Shown here: in pieces, positions 46,132-58,100 of the stretch
How positions within the stretch are numbered: the stretch's first letter is position 1
Layout of the letters: every line of letters starts with the position of its first letter
Assembly: GCF_000003815.2 (NCBI RefSeq)
Contig: NC_049995.1
Coordinates: 1,268,587-1,332,586 of the forward strand
Source: Branchiostoma floridae
Lineage: Eukaryota > Chordata > Leptocardii > Amphioxiformes > Branchiostomatidae
Direction of reading: 5' to 3'
DNA length: 64,000 nt
Made by a program: the position numbers and the translations under genes
The notes under the pieces: model-generated
Seen by the model: the letters and a program-made list of their open reading frames with translations, nothing else
Databases searched by the model: none
Told to the model about the DNA's origin: nothing

Positions 46132-46454
46132 AGTTCCATATAACTATCATACATACAAATATTATTGTTGCATATCAAATTTACCAGACATTAACGTGAT
46201 CCTAATAAGCTTGGGAAAAAAGTAAACAGCTATTTGTGTAATCATGAATGCATTAGGTTTTTAAAATGTCAGTAAAACTTATTTATATGATAAATCAAGT
46301 TCATTTTCTATATCATTAAGCATTTTTTGATTATGTCAGATTGTTTCTCAAACGTCACAAAACACAAGAAAGATGTACTATTACCATGTATAGTTTAGCG
46401 AAGGGGCATTATTTCAGTCGATCACCCTTTTAAGATTATTTTTCTTCTGTACAG

Positions 46455-46465
46455 ATGAAATCTGA
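46455..46465 (+). CDS. Gene 3 terminal coding exon
   Basis: After GTACAG, phase-1 G gives Asp-Glu-Ile then TGA. In frame with the F5/8C exon, so skipping the orphan F-lectin exon would give a coherent end. Sequence after it aligns with that after 7194. AATAAA follows at 46602. Confidence 0.5.
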
Positions 46466-46601
46466 TGGGATGACCCTAACGGACACTGCAGTCGTGGAGA
46501 ATGCAGTGAATGAATGACTGCAGAAAACTCAGCGTCATCAAGAAACAATTACGAAAATTTGCTTTCAACTTTCAGCAAAGTTTTTGGCAAGCCGTTACAC
46601 G

Positions 46602-46607
46602 AATAAA
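46602..46607 (+). terminator. Poly(A) signal AATAAA of gene 3
   Basis: AATAAA about 137 bases after the terminal stop, in an AT-rich 3' flank. Confidence 0.45.
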
Positions 46608-46619
46608 ATACAAAATAAC

Positions 46620-48700
46620 TTCATATTTCACGTTTTGTGTTATATACATGTCTCTCTAAGCAAAGCCGAGAGAGACAGGTATAGAATACAAAACATTAAA
46701 AGTTAATTCCGAAAATAGTTTCATCAGGTTGGTAGAATATAAGAGAATTCTTGTACGCAACCAGGTTAAACTTAATTGCTTAAGTTATGGTTTAAAAAGA
46801 GTCAACCCAGTGATGAACTGGGACCAGGGAGGGTACAAACTTGGCCACGTTTAGGATAGTGTTCTCGCCACAAAGGCGCCTACTTCGGCTACATATAGCA
46901 GGGAGAAGCAGAACTCCAGTCAGGAGCTCTGAGGAAGGTGTCTGATAGACACCGAAACGTAAGCACTTAGTAAGTTTAATCTTGTTGTGTACAAGAACTT
47001 TCCCATATCAATTAAAAGTTTTAAGTTTTGATTATTGAAAACAATCGTTACAAATGTGAAGCTTTACAGTGTTCCTATTGGCTCATTAGAGTGTTGCCAG
47101 TGAAACAAATCCTAAATGCATATTGTGCTACAGTTCAACCGCAGTATATAAAACATATGCTAGCCCTTATTGTTATGGTGATTAAGATATTTTACCCTTT
47201 ATCTTTATCTTTACTTTGTACTTTAAGTTCATTCATTCACTTTAGAATCCCAATGAATACAGGATAGTTGACATGTAGACTTTGGTATAAATGGAAAAAA
47301 TACCATAAAAGGGTCACAAATTCGCAGGTGGTTAAATTTCATATGCAGCTTTAGAAAATCGTACCTAACGAAAATACAACAATATAAGTAGTGAGAAAAG
47401 AACAGCCGTACTGATATTACAAAACCAATCTATATACCATAGGGTACGATTTTACCGTTTAAAGGCATGTCAGGTTAGCGGTGGTAGAATTAAGAATATG
47501 TTTCATTTATACGTAAAATAGATTTTCTTTAGGTATTGAAATGTAGTAATAATCTTATAAAGTAGAAATCTAGTAGGGATCGCCCAGATTAACAAATACA
47601 ACTTTTATCAATATTTGCCTTTTCCTAACATAATGTTTGCTTAGATATGCTGAAAGCATTCATTTTTTCATCTCTTGCTTATAGCTTAGAGCTAACCTTT
47701 TCCTGAATACCCAAACCTTTTGCTGAACAGGGACGTCGGGCAAAATGTAATATTTCCTTACGGATTTTCCTACCCAATGTTTTTCCGATTTGAGAAAAAG
47801 AAAAAAAAGAAACTTTTCAAATTGATGGCCACACCTCGTGTTGACGTCTAGTAGCTGTACGTGCCAGTTTTGAACGGTACGTTTATTATTGAATTATTAT
47901 TTTTCTTTCAACTTTGGACTTTGCTACCAGGGACCCCCTAAATTTTGAAAGGTAAGGTTTTCCTGTCCGATTTCTCCTAAACTCGACTTTTTGGAAACAA
48001 AACAACATTCTTTTACCGACCGACCCAATTTTTTCTTTAAAAATCCGAGAAACAACAAAAAAATGGTGTGGCCTACTGGGACCATAAATAATTCTTTAAC
48101 TAAAAAATCCTTGTCAACTCTCTACAGAGCTACCCCACACCTACAGTTGTGTCTATCAGGGGGACTAGGTCGCTTTATCAAGAACCTGTCGATCCAAAAC
48201 AAAATGTAGCTGTATGGTAGAATTGCTAGACTAAGTGTGTATTAGAAATTGCAGTAGATTTGGTTCAGTTACTGATGCTATATGTAATGGTAAATGCTTA
48301 ACCTTATAACACCTAACGTTTGTTTTACTTCTTTAGGCAACTTATCCTTTTCTTCCGATCCTTGACAGATTACTGAGGGTAAGAATACCAACTGCTTAGG
48401 TTCGTACAAAAAATTTATGTACATGTATGTTTATTGTTTGTGGTCCTATTTTTCTTTATGCATGTGTTATGTAGGCAAGGCACATGTGCATGTCTATTGG
48501 TTCTTGGTTCTTGGTTTTGTTTTATTGAAAGAAAAAAATGCTAAATGTTATTACCATTTTTCAAAACTTGCAATATACTACATATCAGGTAAACATATTA
48601 TTTAAAATTATGCATATTTGTCTGTTCTTAGTATTGCAGAAAATTTACCTGCTATACAGCAAAAAGAGAACAAAAAAGTAACGTCAACTGCTATTTTTGC
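46620..48700. other. Intergenic, no gene recognised
   Basis: AT-rich DNA with short ORFs only and no recognised repeat or RNA. Confidence 0.5.
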
Positions 48701-48719
48701 ACTTGCACAAATTGTATAG

Positions 48720-51460
48720 CCTTATAGTTACTGTATCTCAGGTGAAATTACTTATTAAGAGAAGCGTACACACCTGCATGAAGAGAATTGTGAACTGATG
48801 ATATGAGCCAATGATATACACTTAAGTCTGAATAACTATGTCTCAAGTTATATGATTATACACTGAAGTCTGAATAACTATATCTCAGGTGAAATTACTT
48901 ATTAACAGAAGTGTAGACACCTGCATGAAGAGAATTGTGAACTGAAGATATGAGCTAATGATATAATTGTAGTAATGTACACTGAAGTCTGAATAACTGT
49001 CTCAAGTTATATGATTATACACTATAGTCTGAATAACTATGTGTCAAGTTATATTATTTTACACTGAAGTTTGATAAACTATGTCCCACAATTCATATTA
49101 AAAGTGTACACACCTGTGTAAAGAGAATTGTGAACTGATGATATGAGGCAATGATAGAATCATACACTGAAGTCTGAATAACTATGTCTCAAGTTATATG
49201 ATTATACACTATAGTCTGAATAACTATGTCTCAAGTTATATGATTATACACTATAGTCTGAATAACTATATCTCAAGTTATATGATTATACACTATAGTC
49301 TGAATAACTATGTGTCAAGTTATATCATTTTACACTAAAGTTTGAGTAACTATGTCCCACCATTGATATTACAATTGTACACACCTGTGTAAAGATAATT
49401 GTGAACTGATGATATGAGCCAATGATATACACTATAGTCTGAATAACTATGTCTCAAGTTATATGATTATACACTATAGTCTGAATAACTATGTCTCAAG
49501 TTATATGATTATACACAATAGTCTGAATAACTATGTGTCAAGTTATATCATTTTACACTTAAGTTTGAGTAACTATGTCCCACCATTGATATTACAATTG
49601 TACACACCTGTGTAAAGATAATTGTGAACTGATGATATGAGGCAATGATATAATTATACACTGAAGTCTGGATAACTATGTCTCAAGTTATATGATTATA
49701 CACTATAGTCTGAATTATGTGTCAAGTTATATGATTGTACACTAAACTTTGAATTACTATATCCCACATGATAATTACATATTATCAGAAGTGTACACAT
49801 CAGTGTGGAGAGAAATGTGAATTGGTGATATGAGCTAATGATATAATTCTACACTGAAGTCTGAATAACTATGTCTCAAGTTATATAATTCTACACTTAA
49901 GTTTGAATAACCATGTCTCAAGTTATATAATTCTACACTTAAGTTTGAATAACCATGTGTCAAGTTATATGATTCTACACTTAAGTTTGAATAACCATGT
50001 GTCAAGTTATATGATTCTACACTTAAGTTTGAATAACCATGTCTCAAGTTATATACAATATGATTCTACACTTAAGTTTCAATAACCATGTGTCAAGTTA
50101 TATGATTCTACACTTAAGTTTGAATAACCATGTGTCAAGTTATATGATTCTACACTTAAGTTTGAATAACCATGTTTCAAGTTATATACAATATGATTCT
50201 ACACTTAAGTTTGAATAACCATGTGTCAAGTTATATAATTCTACACTTAAGTTTGAATAACCATGTGTCAAGTTATATGATTCTACACTTAAGTTTGAAT
50301 AACCATGTGTCAAGTTATATACAATATGATTCTACACTTAAGTTTCAATAACCATGTGTCAAGTTATATGATTCTACACTTAAGTTTGAATAACCATGTT
50401 TCAAGTTATATAATTCTACACTTAAGTTTGAATAACCATGTTTCAAGTTATATATGATTATACACTTAAGTTTCAATAACCATGTGTCAAGTTATATGAT
50501 TATACACTTAAGTTTCAATAACCATGTATCAAGTTATATATGATTCTACACTTAAGTTTGAATAACCATGTGTCAAGTTATATATGATTCTACACTTAAG
50601 TTTGAATAACCATGTTTCAAGTTATATATGATTATACACTTAAGTTTCAATAACCATGTGTCAAGTTATATGATTATACACTTAAGTTTCAATAACCATG
50701 TGTCAAGTTATATATAATTCTACACTTAAGTTTCAATAACCATGTGTCAAGTTATATGATTATACACTTAAGTTTCAATAACCATGTGTCAAGTTATATA
50801 TTATTCTACACTTAAGTTTGAATAACCATGTGTCAAGTTATATACAATATGATTCTACACTTAAGTTTGAATAACCATGTGTCAAGTTATATATGATTCT
50901 ACACTTAAGTTTCAATAACCATGTGTCAAGTTATATGATTCTACACTTAAGTTTGAATAACCATGTATCAAGTTATATATGATTCTACACTTAAGTTTGA
51001 ATAACCATGTTTCAAGTTATATGATTCTACACTTAAGTTTCAATAACCATGTGTCAAGTTATATACAGTATGATTCTACACTTAAGTTTGAATAACTATG
51101 TGTCAATTTATATGATTATACACTTAAGTTTCAATAACCATGTGTCAAGTTATATGATTATACACTTAAGTTTCAATAACCATGTGTCAAGTTATATGAT
51201 TATACACTAAAGTCTGAATAACTATGTCTCAAGTTATATGATTAAACACTGAAGTCTGAATAATATATCTCAGGTGATATTACTTTACAGATGTGTACAT
51301 ACCTGACGTGTGGAGAGAAATGTGAACTGATGATATGAGCCAATGATATGATATTACACTGAGGTCTGGATAATTATGTGCCAAGTTATAACGGATACAC
51401 TATAGTCTGAATAACTCCAAGTGATATTACTTATTAACAGAAGTGTACACATCTGTGTGA
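48720..51460 (+). repeat. 42-bp minisatellite (2.7 kb)
   Basis: The unit is roughly ACTTAAGTTTGAATAACCATGTGTCAAGTTATATGATTCTAC. The outer parts are diverged ('CTGAAGTCTGAATAACTATG'), interspersed with longer segments containing GTACACACCTG and TGATATGAG. The core 49850-51200 is homogenised. No spacers, so not a CRISPR. Confidence 0.95.
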
Positions 51461-51840
51461 AGAGAATCAAGTATATATAATCTTGTATTCTTGTTCAGTT
51501 CTCAAGACTCGGTAAAGTAATACACCTAGGGGCTTTTAGTGTATACATATAGGCGAAAACTAAGTAATAAAGTCACTTGTACATAACGTTACATGTATAT
51601 AATAAAGTCACTTGGCTGTGTGATTCTCTCTGTGCGTGCTGGATTATATTTCTATCTGATAAAGACAAGGGAGAAGTAGAGGGTACCAATGATCCAATAG
51701 TAGAGTAACATTTAGGAAAGGTTTTGTGAACAAAGAAAAACAACTGTTAAAGACCAAACAGGTGTACCCTGGACAAAGCACTAAGGAAGTACTCCCTACT
51801 GTGACCATCCCAGCAGCTAGAGGGGTGAATTGACCCCTAT

Positions 51841-52505
51841 AAATACATAAACTAATAAAAATCCCAGACTGTCTACACACTGGAAACAAAGGCAGGGACA
51901 GATACACATAAAATACTGGTCAAAAATTCAAATATTTTTCTCTACTGGTTTTCAAGGAAACACCATCAAACCCTGCAGAATGATCCAGAAAGCTGTAACA
52001 AAGTTACGTAATCGATGTCCTAATAACAGCAACTTTCAAATTTTGAGAAATCAACCTTGTGTTCAAATTGAAACTTTCAACTCTGCTCNNNNNNNNNNNN
52101 NNNNNNNNNNNNNNNNNNNNNNNNNNNNNNNNNNNNNNNNNNNNNNNNNNNNNNNNNNNNNNNNNNNNNNNNNNNNNNNNNNNNNNNNNNNNNNNNNNNN
52201 NNNNNNNAGCTCAAATGCCTTTATGTCTAGAAATATGGGTAATAATGTGGTGTACCACTAGGAGCTATGTAGACTGTACATGTAACTGTCAGTTATGTCT
52301 CACAGTACCAGAGTAAGACAAGCCAGCATTTTCATTACTTTATGTTCTGGGTTAGGTAAAACTTTATGCATAATCATTCTTCAATAAATACATAAACTAA
52401 TAAAAATCCCAGACTGTCTACACGCTGTAAACAAAGGCAGGGACAGATTAGCATAAAATACTGGTCAAAAGATTTTTCTCTACTGGTTTTCAAGGAAACT
52501 CTAGT
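51841..52505 (+). repeat. Direct duplication flanking the second gap
   Basis: 51841-51960 and 52385-52505 are nearly the same 120 bp (AAATACATAAACTAATAAAA ... TACTGGTTTTCAAGGAAAC), 544 bp apart, with an N-gap between them. Confidence 0.85.
52089..52207. other. Assembly gap, 119 N
   Basis: Run of N between the two members of the duplication. Not a round default size. Confidence 0.99.
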
Positions 52506-52589
52506 AGTTTACGTTAGCCGAAATCATTGGGTGGTTTTATAGTACGGGGTTGGTCTTTAAGAAACATCCATTAAATATTGTCTTGCTTT

Positions 52590-52830
52590 AGTACCTTCGC
52601 CAGAATGGCAAGGTTATGTTTTAGGCGTGTAGGTCTGTCTGTTAACAGCATAGCTCGAGAAGCCTTGAATGGATCCTGATGATATTTGGTAGGTGGGTAG
52701 GGGTCGTGAAAACGAAGGTCAAGCTTGATAACGGGCCCCTTAAGTGGCTTGCTAAGGTACTGCAGCGGAACTTCTATTTTTGATGTCTCGTGTTCTGGAC
52801 ATGCTGTGGCGATTTTTGTGTGGTAGATAG
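52590..52830 (-). mobile_element. Module of the TCTCTTCGCCAA element family, minus strand
   Basis: On the - strand it carries the 'gctgcagtacc... gaccttcg... acctaccaaatatcatcagg... ctcgag' module of 8893-10221, bounded on one side by ACCTTCGCCAGAATGGCAAGG. Confidence 0.6.
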
Positions 52831-52839
52831 CCCTTGGGG

Positions 52840-54320
52840 GAGAGAGTAAGTGCTGGAGGTCAAAAAGGTAAAACGCGCAAAGTGGCAGGGAGAGGGGAAA
52901 ATGTGAAAAGTAGTTTAAGTAGAGAGACTCTGAGAGGCAAAGAGTATGAGATTCTCGCATTACAAAAATTGTATCTCTACTCCACCTCTGTAGTGTTGCT
53001 CGGACACCTGTTAGATTCTCAAGTCTCAGATTCTTGCCAGAGATCTTTGATATCAATTTATGATATAACGTCAGAAACTGGTCGGTGCTGTCCACAACAA
53101 GACAAATGATTTTGGCCCCCCTAGTAAGTCATTTGCATGACATTTACAAATTTAAAGCTCTTAAAATCTCATGGAGGTATGAGGTCGCCGAACTCTAATT
53201 TTATAATTTTATGGAAGCAAGCTTCTACTCAACGCGATCTATTTCTATAAATGTCCAAATTATATTTATTGCGTGAAAGTCCTATCCCTAGCTATATTTA
53301 TATGTCATGTAATACGCCACGTTGATTCGTATGTCATGGGCTCCTAAGGGCACCCGTCCTATATGTATTATATAGGGGTAGGCCTGAAATTACACTAAGA
53401 CGAACCCTCTTGAATGACGGAAGGGAAATGGTCTGAACAGCATGGAAAGCATGGCAGTAGCAGAACAAGACCGCACCAATGTTGCGGGTGGATCTAAGGC
53501 AAAGTTAATTCTATTCTATGCATGGATGGCATGCTCGGGGAACCCCAAAATTATTGCAGGCGTGCGAAGAAAGTTTGGCAAAGAAATGTTGCTGTTTGTT
53601 CTATCACATTTCTTAATAAATAAATCCTATTAACTTTGGGGTTGCTGTTGTTGCTTTCGTTGTGACATGATGAAGAACAGTAGGTTTTTCTTTTTATTCT
53701 TTCACATCTTCATAATGAATAAATATTTATCAACTTTGGAGTTGCTATCGAATATTCGAAACGGACAAAAATTGACTCTTGAGCGGTTTTCGACGGCTCA
53801 TATTATCGAAATGATGTCTATTGTCACCAAAAATGAAGACCCTGGAATCTCAAGGGCATTTCGAACAACTGAAATTACTTTTCGAACTTTGAAAGGGAAA
53901 ACGTACCAAGGCGTTTTTACTCTTTTGTCTCACGTTTGTGAATATAAGCTTTTGTGCAGAGTTCTTTGTCAAAGGACCCGGAAAACACTTGCAAATCAAT
54001 GCATCTATAACAGTTGTAGCCATACAGAAGGAAAGATACAATGACCATGAGTGAATGATCCAAATACAACTTTGCCCTCTTTTCAACCTTACCATGTCAA
54101 AAACAGCATAATTATGATGAATAAGGAAAACATACATGGTCAATTTTCTTTGGTAAGGTTTGAACGTCTTTACAAATCAAAAGTAGGATTGCTTCATAGC
54201 GTTCTGTTTGCAATATGTACATCTTTTGGACCCAGTTACGGCAGCTAAGCACGTGTTGGAGGCCGGATTCGTCGCAATTTTGTGTACAATAATAAGATAT
54301 CCCTAATGGGATACGTTTCT
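52840..54320. other. Intergenic, no gene recognised
   Basis: ORFs of up to 125 codons (53667-54044) show no domain, and overlapping ORFs exist on the other strand. Two similar GTTGCTGTTGTTGC/AATAAAT segments near 53610-53650 and 53715-53745 suggest a decayed repeat. Confidence 0.5.
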
Positions 54321-56112
54321 AGACACACTTGATTAGTTGTACATAAATTGACAGTGTTCAGCACCAAGGACAGACTTAGTTGTACATATATTGACAGTGT
54401 TCAGCACCAAGGACAGACTTAGTTGTACATATATTGATGGTTTTCAACACCAACGACAGATTTAGTTGTACATATATTGATGGTTTTCAGCACCAACGAC
54501 AGACTTAGTTGTACATATATTAATGGTGTTCAGCACCAACGACAGACTTAGTTGCTAATATATTGATGGTGTTCAGCACCAAGGACAGACTTAGTTGCTA
54601 ATATATTGATGGTGTTCAGCACCAACGACAGATTTAGTTGCTAATATATTGATGGTTTTCAGCACCAAGGACAGACTTAGTTGCTAATATATTGATGGTT
54701 TTCAGCACCAAGGACAGACTTAGTTGCTAATATATTGATGGTTTTCAGCGCCAAGGACAGACTTAGTTGCTAATATATTGATTGTTTTCAGCACCAAGGA
54801 AAGACTTAGTTGCTAATTTATTGATGGTGTTCAGCACCAAGGACAGACTTAGTTGCTAATATATTGATGGTTTTCAGCACCAAGGACAGACTTAGTTGCT
54901 AATATATTGATGGTTTTCAGCACCAAGGACAGACTTAGTTGTACATATATTGATGGTGTTCAGCACCAAGGACAGATTTAGTTGCTAATATATTGATGGT
55001 GTTCAGCACCAAGGACAGACTTAGTTGTTCATGTATTGATGGTGTTCAGCACCAAGGACAGGCTTAGTTGTTCATGTATTGATGGTTTTCAGCACCAAGG
55101 ACAGACTTAGTTGTACATATATTGATGGTTTTCAGCACCAAGGACAGACTTAGGTGCTAATATATTGATGGTTTTCAGCACCAACGACAGACTTAGGTGC
55201 TAATAAATTGATGGTGTTCAGCACCAAGGACAGACTTAGTTGCTCATGTATTGATGGTTTTCAGCACCAACGACGGACTTAGTTGTACATATATTGATGG
55301 CTTTCAGCACCAAGGACAGACTTAGTTGCTAATATATTGATGGTTTTCAGCACCAAGGACAGGATTAGTTGTACATATATTAATGGTTTTCAGCACCAAG
55401 GACAGACTTAGTTGTTCATGTATTGATGGTGTTCAGCACCCAAGACAGGCTTAGTTGCTAATATATTGATGGTGTTCAGCACCAAGGACAGACTTAGTTG
55501 CTAATATATTGATGGTGTTCAGCACCAAGGACAGACTTAGTTGCTAATATATTGATGGTTTTCAGCACCAAGGACAGACTTAGTCGTACATATATTGATG
55601 TTTTTCAACACCGAGGACAGACTTAGTTGCTAATACATTGATGGTTTTCAGCACCAAGGACAGACTTAGTTGTACATATATTGATGTTTTTCATCACCGA
55701 GGACAGACTTAGTTGCTAATATATTGATGGTTTTCAGCACCAAGGACAGACTTAGTTGTTCATGTATTGATGGTGTTCAGCACCAAGGACAGACTTAGTT
55801 GTTCATGTATTGATGGTGTTCAGCACCAAGGACAGACTTAGTTGTTCATGTATTGATGGTGTTCAGCACCAAGGACAGACTTAGTTGTACGTATATTGAT
55901 GGTTTTCAGCACCAACGACAGACTTAGGTGCTAATATATTGATGGTGTTCAGCACCAAGGACAGACTTAGTTGCTCATGTATTGATGGTTTTCAGCACCA
56001 AGGACAGACTTAGTTGTACATATATTGATGGCTTTCAACACCAAGGACAGGATTAGTTGTACATATATTGATGGCTTTCAACACCAAGGACAGGATTAGT
56101 TGCTAATGTCTT
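54321..56112 (+). repeat. 43-bp minisatellite, about 41 copies
   Basis: The unit is GACAGACTTAGTTGCTAATATATTGATGGTTTTCAGCACCAAG. Variant positions (GCTAATATA / GTACATATA / GTTCATGTA; GTGTTCAG / GTTTTCAG) recur in blocks. No spacers. Confidence 0.95.
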
Positions 56113-56277
56113 TATAGTGTACAGCAACAAGCAAATCCGTAAAATTTACTTGCTGTGGCCTTATACAGCCTCCAAGATCAGTGACAGTCGCGATCTGACT
56201 AGCCTCCTTTACCGGCGTCTCTAGGGCCTTGGCGAAAGTTTTTTTTGGGGGGGAGGGGAGGGGTTGATTCGCGATTT

Positions 56278-56360
56278 TTACCCGGGAATACGACGGGAAA
56301 GGAAAATATGCCGGGAAAGGAAAAATGCCGGGAAAGGAATATATACCGGGGGCTTGTACT
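56278..56360 (+). repeat. CCGGGAAAGGAA motif repeat
   Basis: Three or four degenerate copies of (A)TGCCGGGAAAGGAAAA(T), then ACCGGGGGCTTGTACT. Related to the hairpin at 19062-19142. Confidence 0.7.
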
Positions 56361-56544
56361 GGCCCTAGCTCCAAGATTACATGTGTCTTCCGGTTGTGGT
56401 GCATCTTTTGTAAAACAATACAGGGGTTGTGGGAAAATGAAGGAAGCTGTGATCATGATGTTGCCTGTAATTCGCTTCTATCATCAAGTCGTAGAGGCAG
56501 TCGACAACATTTTTAAAATTTCAACTAGAGTTCGACAAACACAT

Positions 56545-57752
56545 TCTCTTCGCCAAATAATCATGCCTTTATCAAGACTTTAACGTTTTATTCATGTATT
56601 ACTAAATAGTACCTACCCCAATAGCAAATGACTGCATGAACGTGTGTTCCTCACAAACCCACAAATGCTACCAAAAACATAACCGTCTCAGCGAACTGAT
56701 GACAATGAAATCATGTACAATGTTGTGATATTTTCCAGTGCAACTTTCATAGTGTTTTGTTAAAATCAGTAGTCTCACCAGACTCCGGCCTGGTCGAATA
56801 GTACACAGATGACCTAGTATGATCCCTGGTCAATCAGAATTTCATGCTTCCAAGACAACGTCAGGGATTCTCTGCTTACACTGGCTCTCTTGACCTAATT
56901 CTTCTCTATTTTTAGACATTTATGGACCGATTCAAGTCCTTTCAGGTAACTCCGTCACAAGTATATTGCAACCATTATAGTTTCCCTAAGTAATCATATT
57001 AAATACATAGTGATTTATATATTTAGCATCTCATTATGTTGATAATCACCCAAAGTACCTACATACCAAAAACAAAGAATATCCATCAATCCCCTCAGGA
57101 GTTATCCATCTAAAAAGTTACGAACTAAACGACCCACTGCAGTTCCAAACAAGCTGCTAGAGGGCCCAAAATTACATCATTTACTCCTAGTCCCAACAGC
57201 TATCCACCACTTAAAATTCATGAACCTGGCACTTCTGGAAAATTTAGGCGCAAACTTTGACGCTCACTTGCAGTACCAAAACAAGTTGCCAGGAAGCCCA
57301 TTATCGAACTTGACCTTCCTTTCTGTGTCCCCTACCTATCGACGAAATATCATTAGCATCCATCAAGAACATCTCGAGTTATCTTGCATACAGACAAACG
57401 CACTTACATACAAAGCCAGCTACAGCACCATAGGTAAAAGCTAGCTAAACCATTCTCGCACATGACAATCATTTTCACAACCGCTACACACCTGCCAAAT
57501 ATCGTGGAAATCGCCCAGCTGCATTTTGACTTATGCTTCCGGAAACAAACCCCGAAAAAATACAAAGCTCGCTGCTGTACCGTAGGAAAACGCCAGGTAA
57601 ACCGTTTTCGAAATAGGCATGCCTTTTGACAACCGCTACACACCTGCAAAAAAATAAAAAAGTTCCATCCACACTTTCTCGACTTATATGTTGTTGACCT
57701 ACATACAGACCCAAGTCGGCAAAATCATACTCTATCGCCATTGGCGAAGAGA
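56545..57752. mobile_element. TIR element with internal ~140-bp repeats (copy 2)
   Basis: TCTCTTCGCCAA at 56545 and TTGGCGAAGAGA at 57741. Collinear with 8893-10221, including the left flank AACTAGAGTTC.AC.AAC.CA. Non-coding. It abuts the GC-rich putative promoter of EBAG9. Confidence 0.65.
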
Positions 57753-57759
57753 ATGAGAA

Positions 57760-58100
57760 CAAGCCCAATGCCGACAGAGCGGCCGGTGAAGGAGGCTGGG
57801 ATCTGGTACCCAGGCGCAGTGGAAGATGGGAGGGTTTAAAACCCGGAAGTGACCCGCAAATCCTTCCCATGGTTCCCAGCGCGCGTGGGGAGGGCAGAAA
57901 GCTGGGTGCAACATACTGCCGTTCATACTGCAACGTCGGGCGGTCTGCACGGATCATTTTGGTGGAAAACCTCGGGAGTTTTGTCGAGCAAGGATCCCTG
58001 TAGTGACCATTCCGTCTGTAAGTAGAGCAGGGCGAGGTAAGAGCGCGCACACGGTCTGTACTGGCGGGAGGGGCGGTGGCGGGTGGTCGGGCTTCATAAT
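57760..58100 (+). promoter_or_regulatory. GC-rich candidate promoter / 5' non-coding exon of EBAG9
   Basis: A GC-rich island in AT-rich surroundings with an ETS-type site CCGGAAGTGAC at 57843-57853. Two strong donors follow (GTAAGT at 58018, GTAAGA at 58037). EBAG9 coding exon 1 is preceded by an acceptor-like GTGCAG at 60144-60149, which would allow a non-coding first exon here. Inference only. Confidence 0.4.

Larger units (their letters stand above)
38204..46465 (+). pseudogene. Gene 3: decayed paralogue of gene 1 (membrane-anchored, furin-like / hevein-like / F5/8C / half F-lectin)
   Basis: Exons 38204-38336, 39028-39144, 40152-40328, 40531-40569, 41502-41741, 41864-42331, 42645-43088, 44250-44491 and 46455-46465 have good splice sites. 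The first five stay open for 194 codons, from an N-terminal membrane anchor to a TAA at 41618-41620 in the furin-like exon. Further lesions: a 294-bp retroposed insert in the hevein exon, loss of the N-half F-lectin exon (the remaining half would be out of frame), and loss of the RRDCC..R motif. Either a pseudogene or a gene now making only a short anchored Cys-rich protein. The intact N-half suggests what gene 1's missing N-terminus looks like. Confidence 0.75.

Noticed and set aside
53667-54044. 125-codon ORF
   Set aside because: No recognised domain, opposite-strand ORFs overlap, no splice context, next to a minisatellite.
48720-56112. CRISPR-like direct repeats of 42 and 43 bp
   Set aside because: Units are contiguous with no unique spacers, in a eukaryotic genome: minisatellites.
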